Origin: Rhynchonema sp. JSB1_4
Lineage: Eukaryota > Nematoda > Chromadorea > Monhysterida > Xyalidae
NCBI GenBank assembly: GCA_030248065.1
Contig: JASAMV010006379.1
Span: forward strand, 1 to 64,000
DNA: 64,000 nt
Direction: 5' to 3'
The position numbers were made by a program, and so were the translations under genes. The notes under the pieces are model-generated. The model ran no database searches and was not told the origin of the DNA. It saw nothing but the letters and a program-made list of their open reading frames with translations. Below, one piece after another: positions 57,501-64,000 of this stretch. Each line of letters opens with the position of its first letter. The stretch's first letter is position 1.

Positions 57501-60500
57501 GAGTAGTACTGATAGTTGGTGGATGCGCGTGATTCCGCCCACTCAGCAGATTGTGAAACATCATCGGCTGTGGTGCTATCATCGTTTGGCTTGGACGTTG
57601 TCCTGTCCCACCAAGGCATCCAGGGCGGGTGACTTGTCGTTGAAGCTCGTGGGTCATTTGTGTCTTCAGTTGGCTGCAGCGGAAAATATCTGATTTTGAA
57701 CAAACGATTTTGATCAGTCGTTGTTGGCCGAATTAACTTCACTGGAGCGTACATATGTTTTGAAAGTTCTTTTTCACATCGCAGTGTGTGACAGAATTGC
57801 AATTCTGTATCTTAGAAGAGCGTAAAAGTTATTCCATTAAATTGCACAATAAGTGAACGCAAGGCGTGGCAAAGTAGAATTCTAGCCCAGCATCTATGTA
57901 CCGGAGTTTTCCACTTAAAGCCCCGGGGCCGGGAAAAGGAAAAAACCCCCCACCAAAAAAAAAAAAAAAACCCCCGCAGACCCCCGGAAAAACAACCCAA
58001 AAAAAAAAAAAAGAAAAAAAAAAAAAGAAAAAAAAAAACACCCCAAAAATAACTGTCTATTACCACTATTAGCTATCACACTCCCAAAGCTTCAAGCAAT
58101 GCCTGACGCGCAAATGAAATATTTTTGTTTTGTTGTGTTGTTTTGAAACCATTTCAGTGTAACGGAAACAAACGCAAATAACTCCCACATTTACCTCTTC
58201 TATTACTGATGTTCCAGTACCAGTACTTACAGTCGACGTCGGCTCACTGCGAGCATCTGTGCTTTCGTTTTCGGTTGTTTCGCTTGAGCTCATGTACGCT
58301 ACGACCCTCTAAAAGCAGTGCGACAATTGCAGATTACGAACTAGCCACGTACGCTGTGTGACTTGCTGTTGTAACCCATTTCTTGCATCTTGCACACGAA
58401 CCAAAAACGACACCACCAAGGTTGATAGGGAAAATGAGAGGTTCAAACATACATTGTAGTTCTGGATTTGGTGGAGGTCTGATTGATGGAAAGTAACAAA
58501 AACTGACAAACCTAGGACATCGCAAATGAAACTGAAATACATACAGAGGCTGGTTTTTCTGTCAAGAATGACGGCATTCAGGAGAGCAAACCGGTTGCAT
58601 GTCCTCTCATCAGGTTTATTGCAACAAAAATGTGCCGGGAGAACCAAAAATACGGATGCATGATCATGAAGCCTGTTTTTGGCATGTCACATTCACCAAA
58701 CCGAACAACAAAAAAGCATAAGCAAAAACATGATTTGGCCCCGATCCCAGCCAGCAGTACCGCATGCGCATCCCTGAGCAACGATTTGGCCGTGCGTGGC
58801 AGTGCCGGGTCATCCACCTGCCATTGCGTGCCTCTTACAGGAAGTTCCAGTTCCGGTTTCGGTTCCAGTTCGGTGCCAAGTTCGAGTCCCGCTGGACGGG
58901 TGCGCGGATCCAACGGACACGGACCGCACGGCTCGAAATTGTATGTGTTGAACATTGATGACGTCACATAGTGGTACCGTTCGAGGTCGGACTCCGGCCA
59001 CGGAATGAAGTATGACAGACGACCACAGCTGAAACATTTTTGTTTTTATCAAGTCATTTTTATCAAGCGCATTGTTGAAAAAAACGTACTTACATAAGTG
59101 CTTTATTTGTTTTGGCGATTTTAAGCCAATACAAAATACCACCATGTGAGTTACAGCGCCCAAAAATTTTGAACTTCTTGCACGCTTGACAGAATAATTT
59201 AATGGAAAATCCGTGCATCTGACGCGCGAAGCGCGCTCGCCTTTTGGAACCTTGAAGTGATTAGAGTGAAAATTCTGTTATTTATGGGGTACTTTCGCCT
59301 TCTTTCCTCCGAAATGGTGACCAGGGGGCCAAGTCCCATGTGGCTCCAATGTGAATCCGCTAGTAATTTGTTGTGTACTCATTGTATATAGGGGATTTTT
59401 TGAGATTTACTGATACCACACAATTTAGCAACACGTAAAAGTCGCTTATTTTCGTTCACGGAACAGTGAGTCTTTACATATCATCAAAGTTCAGAGAAAT
59501 CGAGTGATCAACTTATCATCAACCCTGTCCTATACATACTGTATAAACAACCAGGTTGGATACAAATTGACGAAAACTTATCGTTGTGTTCGTGCGCGTT
59601 GCAAATGGAAATTATAGCAATCCCAGAATGGACTGTTGTGATGGGCAGGGTTCGAGCATCGTGGAATCGCAACACTCTACCACGGTGGGCGACAAAGGGT
59701 GACATTTAATCACAAGTCTGTCAAGGACCGGATCAGCTTTGTTATGACCTAACGGAAGAGTTGTTCACTCGCTGGCTGCTGTGTCTTCGGAAGCAATCCC
59801 AGTGTCAAATCTCATTTTCGTAACATTGTCCAACCCACCGGTCATAGACAAACACATCCAGTGACAGTGCTTTCAGCTGGCGCCACGCTGAATGTTTGGC
59901 CGAATCTTTGTGCAGATGAATGTGCGACTGCGGATGTTGTGATCCGCGTTGCCTGAATGATCAGGGGAATCAGGGTCGCAGGTAGCAAAATGTGGCAAAG
60001 TAAAGCAAAAATACTGAAAAATAATCATTTTTCAGTTAACCAGAATTTGAGCCACTCCTCCGATTGATTGGTAGGTGCGATCACGACGATGTCAACATCG
60101 GGCATGTTCTCATTGTCGAGTTTGTCGGAAAGGCTCTTTAGCCTGAAATTAATGCGGTTTCAAACTTGGCTTCCGGTTCGGCCCGGTCTTAGGGCGGACT
60201 TAGGTTGAATCCGGAAACCGGAATCCGGAAATATTTCCGGAAAACGCATTATTTTTGCATGTAAATTTCTGCGCATTCCGGTTCGGCCCGGTCTTACCTA
60301 ACCCCTTAGTGCTCGAGTTAGGTACTTACAATCGTCGTAAAAAGTTTATTGTTTTACAGACAGTCAAAATGTTTTTGTTACCTTTTATTTCTGCTGCCAC
60401 CAATTACGGGTGACACGGTGCCGTGTGGAAATTGATTTGAGCCTAAGCACATGTGCAACCCTGAGCTGGCATTAAACCTGCTTGTCAACAACACCGCTCG

Positions 60501-61536
60501 ACCGCACTTGATCTTGGGGGTAGTGCATATAAACAAAGTTTGGACATCGTGTTACTCGACCCTGACGAGCCAAGTGGTTGCTTCCTGATGTTTCACGGCC
60601 ACGTTGAAGTTTGCCCCTGGTGAAAAAGACGGAAAAAATTGAAATGCTGCTGTGACACGAATAGGCTGCTTCAAAGTTTGGTACTGGAGTCACAGCAACC
60701 TCCAATAATGTGGCAAAAACCGCAATGCACAATAGCTATTGGAAACCTTACCATGAGGACGTTTCAATAGCTATTGTGCATTGCGGTTTTTGCCACAATG
60801 TTAGGGGATGCTGTCACTCTCCAGTATCAAACTTTGAAACAGCCTATTCGTGTCACAGCAGCGTTTCAAATTTTTTCGGTTTTTTTCACCAGGGGCAAAC
60901 TTCAACGTGACCGAAAAACATCAGGAAGCAACCAATCGGCTCGTCAGATTAGGGTCGAGTAACACGACATCCAACCTTTGTTTATATGCACTACCCCAGA
61001 TCAAGTGCGATCGAAGGGTTGTCGACCAACAGCTTTAAGCCCAGCTAAGTCACAGCCACCAACAAGCTTTAAGTGTTTAGAAGGACCAACGCGCTCATCT
61101 GTCTTCGACAATGTGTGCAGTGCAACTCCATGAATGTCGCGATCACAACTTTGCCTCGTAATCGACTCAGCACGTCTTCGTCCTGTGGAATGGATGCTTG
61201 ATTGGGTACAGTACGATACATATAGAGCCAATTTATGGATCAGCGAGTGCTGAATAATGCCCAGTTTTTTGCGCAGCCCACGGCTTCCTTGTGGCAAAAT
61301 TTTATAGTCCCATGACTTGTCATTCCAAAGCTGATATCAAAATCTCCAGTTCTAAACGCATGTGAGATTGAGAGAATATTGGAGACGCTCACCTTTATTT
61401 TCCATCTCGGTTCGGTGTGGCATATCGGCATCTCAAACGTGTCTTGAGCGCCAATCTGCTGTTTTTGAGCATCGGTGCGAAAATTTGGAATGCAAATGAA
61501 GAATAAAATCAGGGCAGATAATATTTGCCGGTGCAT
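54538..61536 (-). CDS. Selenoprotein-P-like domain fused to a Thr/Pro/Tyr linker and Cys-rich C-terminus
   Basis: Secreted. Exon 1 (61393-61536): signal peptide MHRQILSALILFFICI, then PICHTEPRWKIK, like the CKPPPAWSI region of SELENOP. Exon 2 (61087-61182): GKVVIATFMELHCTHC, a thioredoxin-like strand plus CxxC where SELENOP has UxxC. Then 60041-60142 (MPDVDIVVIAPTNQS), 59839-59952 (HIHLHKDSAKHSAWRQ...DVFVYDR) and 58839-59028 (CGRLSYFIPWPESDLERYHY, FEPCGPC), each matching the SELENOP N-terminal domain in order. The frame continues through Thr/Pro/Tyr-rich exons (58231-58308, 57483-57673, 57306-57410, near 57143 with a Gln/Arg/Glu coiled-coil-like stretch, near 56775, near 56347) into a Cys-rich end (RCYKDQIKNG, LPPCCYKG, QCCFNN, SDCCPAE, WWQYDCAYTKKRTRYYYYY) with stop at 54538. 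The exon 2/3 junction and the middle donors are uncertain. No in-frame UGA needed. Confidence 0.8.
57895..58056. other. A/C homopolymer tract, possible low-quality sequence
   Basis: Sequence degenerates from GCCCCGGGGCCGGGAAAAGG into only A and C runs (A15-17, C5) for about 110 bp in an intron. The gradual loss of complexity is more typical of a failing read or mis-joined contig edge than of a microsatellite. Confidence 0.5.
60187..60305. mobile_element. Truncated copy of the TTCCGG MITE
   Basis: TTAGGGCGGACTTAGGTTGAA, CCGGAAATATTTCCGGAAAA and CGCATTATTTTTGCATG match the element at 29346-29516, but the right arm is replaced after GCGCATTCCGG by TTCGGCCCGGTCTTA, which also precedes the left end. 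Lies in an intron of the selenoprotein-P-like gene. Confidence 0.7.
60476..61034. mobile_element. 559-bp long-TIR foldback, TTAA target
   Basis: Almost the whole element is one inverted repeat: GTGCATATAAACAAAGTTTG pairs with CAACCTTTGTTTATATGCAC, and the centre GCAATGCACAATAGCTATTG pairs with CAATAGCTATTGTGCATTGC around about 25 bp. TTAA lies at 60472-60475 and 61035-61038. In the intron between exons 2 and 3 of the selenoprotein-P-like gene. Confidence 0.85.
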
Positions 61537-62607
61537 CTTATTCGGCGGCTTATTTGAACAGTGTTTTACATCGTGGAGGAGAGGAAATGACCGGGCAGAA
61601 TGAACTCCAGGCTAAGCTGATTCAATATTTGAAATGAAGCTAATAACAGTGAAACGGAAGTGAACAGTGAACACTAAAATCGTAATCTTGCAATAAAAAC
61701 TGTATAAAACTCGGATGGCGCTTCTGGTACATAAAAAGATAGGCCACCCGACATCCTGACTGCCTACATTATGTAATGTTATGATCATACGGTACAGTGT
61801 GACGCAAAACTTCGACCGAGAAAAACCACAAATGTTATTACGAACAAAGACCCATATTAGCTAGCACGCTTTGGCTTGAAAGAATTACAACGCGCAGTCT
61901 TTAAAAGTGGAAGTGAACAGAAAAAAACTTTATTGGATACGATAGACATTGTAAAGAATAAAGATACGCATATCACAAGGGACTCAAGATACCCAACGGG
62001 TCGACGGAACAGCCACCCGGCGAAAGAATTTACGCGTTTTTGCCCCTCCTGACTAATGCTTTATCGCATTTGTGTCCGTAAACGAAGCTTGAACTTCACA
62101 GCGGTTACACAAATCGCTTTTTCAGTCACATTGCCGTGACCAGACTGTGTGTGAAAAGCCGTTTGGTCAAAATGCGCGCCTGTTGTCAAAATGGAATGTA
62201 TCCAAAACAAAACAGCGCGCAGGAAAAGTCAATATTCCTCAGAGGCCTCGGGCACATAACAACTGTTCACAGGGAACTGCATATACTGTGTGAGGTCATC
62301 TTGGCATCGTAAAACAATGCTGCCCGGGTTTGTAAAACGAATTTGAGAAACTCTCAAACCCCAACAGCCATCTTTAATAGACATCACGAAAATTACGTGA
62401 ACTGTACTGATTAGGTGTATGCCTTAGCTGTGGCGATTTTGTAAGTAGTGCGCATGTGCCTCACTAAGATATCCCACCGCGGTGTTGTGTGGCTGATAAA
62501 AATGCTTTCAATTTCTGCCCCACGAACACATATTTTGAGCCGAAAAATAGTAGCACGGAACGATTGTGAGAAATTGTCGCAGTGTGACTTTTTTGTGGAA
62601 CGCTTAA
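61537..62607. other. Upstream spacer, nothing recognised
   Basis: 5' flank of the selenoprotein-P-like gene (minus strand), up to the foldback at 62608. No coding sequence, repeat or regulatory site that I can support. Confidence 0.5.
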
Positions 62608-63178
62608 AGGGGCCGCGACATCATTATTTTTCACGATGCACCGCCTGATTTTATGCACAAATTGAAAGACGACATCCGAAGGAACGTGTCTTACAAAGAC
62701 AACAACATTGACCCGCGCTGTTTTCAGCATGAAAATCACCCCCGAACATCGAATGTCAGGAACAAAAGTCAGTTTGCTGTAGTCGCTCGGCTGCTTGAAA
62801 ATCAGGGATAGAGCTCAAAAAATTACGATCTGGACTCGGTGCTTATGTAATATCTGCGAAACATTTTTCCGGCAACCAGCTCCAAGCACCTGTCAACGTT
62901 GCAATTTCTGTGGCAGCTGAAATGTTTCGCAAATATTACATAAGCGCCGAGTCCATATCATAATTTTTTGAGCTCGATGTCTAATCTTCAAGCGGCCGAG
63001 CGACTACAGCAAACTGACTTTTGTTCCTGACATTCGACGTTCGGGGGTGATTTTCATGCGGAAAACAGCGCGGGTCAATGTTGTTGTCTTTGTAAGACAT
63101 GTTCCTTCGGATGTCGTCTTTCAATTTCTGACATAAAATCAGGCGGTGTATCGTGAAAAATAATAATGTCGCGCCCCC
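62608..63178. mobile_element. 571-bp long-TIR foldback, TTAA target
   Basis: Begins AGGGGCCGCGACATCATTAT and ends with its near-complement, flanked by TTAA at 62604-62607 and 63179-63182. Arms of about 250 bp pair closely (GACGACATCCGAAGGAAC against GTTCCTTCGGATGTCGTC). Its tip resembles that of the element at 32013-32655. Confidence 0.85.
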
Positions 63179-63491
63179 TTTAACAGCTCGAATCATAATG
63201 GTACACCAGCACAAGAATTTTCAAACTCAAATTTTATCTGCAAGCTTACGCGAAGACCTTCACAAGATCCGGAAAAACCCTTAAAATAAAACAGTGTTAA
63301 TAACAAAGAATGTGAACATGAATGAATAAACGACAATGGAAACGCACCGGTGAGATGAGACCAACCAAACGAGCCACACTAGCACAACCAACACACAAAC
63401 AACGGCAAACTCAGCAACGGATGACGAGAACGAGGATACGATTTTAAATATTGATGATGATCTGAAAGCAGCAACCCAGTGACTGAGGAGA

Positions 63492-63941
63492 TCAGTCAAC
63501 GACGGCTGAAAATTTTGAGATAATGTGGCAAGAAACTACGTCTCGACCACGTGAGTTTAGTTTAGTTTTAAAGGCCGCAATTGAGGCAGCAGAGACGACG
63601 CCCTCTGGTAGCCTGTTCCAGAGGTCCACGACACGATAGGCCCAGTATCCGGACAAGTCTGCACCCGCGCCATGGACTCGACACAAACTGTGGGAGTGCC
63701 CTCGGGTTGGGCGGCCGGTGTCACGAGATGGAAAGAAGGATTCCTTGGTTACCCCAGGTATGAGACCATGAACGACCTTGTACACAAGCACAAGATCGTT
63801 CACGGTCCGGCGATAAATTAGGGGGTCTAAATTTAGGGCATGCAAACGCTGTTGGTAAGACAGTGTCTGCATGCCAGGTAAATGAAAGAAAATAAACGAA
63901 GCCTGAGATGTCAAGAACGCGTATAGATATTGGTCGCACAA
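63492..63941 (-). mobile_element. LINE reverse-transcriptase C-terminal fragment
   Basis: The minus-strand frame encodes MQTLSYQQRLHALNLDPLIY, RRTVNDLVLVYKVVHGLIPG, RPTRGHSHSL and YWAYRVVDLWNRLPEGVVSA followed by a Phe-Lys end. This is the characteristic C-terminal tail after the reverse-transcriptase domain in CR1/Jockey-type LINE proteins. The polymerase core is absent: the left side is cut by the MITE at 63928 and only about 115 codons are LINE-like. Dead, 5'-truncated copy. Confidence 0.85.
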
Positions 63942-64000
63942 TGACCATATAAGAATTCATCAAATCAATCGTGATTTTCAGGTTCAGTCACTCTTAACCA
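63928..64000. mobile_element. MITE, GGTATTGGTCGCACAATGA family, copy 3 (cut by window end)
   Basis: ATTGGTCGCACAATGACCATATAAGAATTCATCAAATCAATC(G)TGATTTTCAGGTTCAGTCACTC is the same order of words as at 15386-15470. It abuts the LINE fragment and continues past the window. Confidence 0.8.

Noticed and set aside
57812..58066. Phe/Gly-rich minus-strand frame
   Set aside because: Translation of an A/C homopolymer tract, probably artefactual sequence.
1..64000. CRISPR arrays, bacterial operons, riboswitches
   Set aside because: The window is eukaryotic; regular repeats here are a satellite and TIR elements without spacers of CRISPR type.

Overview
This is an animal nuclear genomic window. Coding sequence is cut into small exons by GT-AG introns, some only about 60 nt long, and the products are metazoan: a pentameric Cys-loop channel, an ionotropic-receptor-type glutamate receptor, a multi-C-type-lectin receptor, a selenoprotein-P-like secreted protein, a Lifeguard/TMBIM protein and an animal OFA-type MFS transporter. 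The short ionotropic receptor without an amino-terminal domain favours an invertebrate, probably a protostome. I cannot name the phylum. No bacterial, organellar or viral gene is evident. Exon models below were built by hand from splice sites, reading phase and family motifs.

Layout. 1-3769: a 108-bp satellite with higher-order structure. 4264-9206 (minus): a proline-rich FPDIP-repeat protein, both ends missing. 11439-14419 (plus): Cys-loop channel. 14420-16025: TIR repeats. 16026-19803 (plus): 11-exon MFS transporter. 19804-24090: a G/C-tract region of nested short repeated words. 24122-30611 (plus): Utp12-domain protein resembling WDR43/UTP5 but without WD40 repeats. 30612-34763: foldback elements. 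34764-40375 (plus): Lifeguard/TMBIM. 40376-43354: foldback and duplicated repeats. 43355-47007 (plus): ionotropic receptor. About 47318-47488 (plus): an orphan receptor-like exon. 48536-53516 (minus): five-CTLD lectin receptor. 54538-61536 (minus): selenoprotein-P-like domain fused to a Thr/Pro/Tyr-rich linker and a Cys-rich C-terminus. 61537-64000: foldback element, a LINE fragment and a MITE.

There is no operon-like logic. The genes are functionally unrelated, although several act at the cell surface or outside the cell. Introns and intergenic DNA are dense with non-autonomous TIR elements: six with TTAA target duplications, one with an 8-bp hAT-type duplication, one with TAA, and two with TA/TATA ends. 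A 10-base word, GATGTTTCAC, recurs at least ten times on both strands in exons, introns and spacers. Apparent one-base frame breaks in the channel and lectin genes may be sequence errors or real decay.
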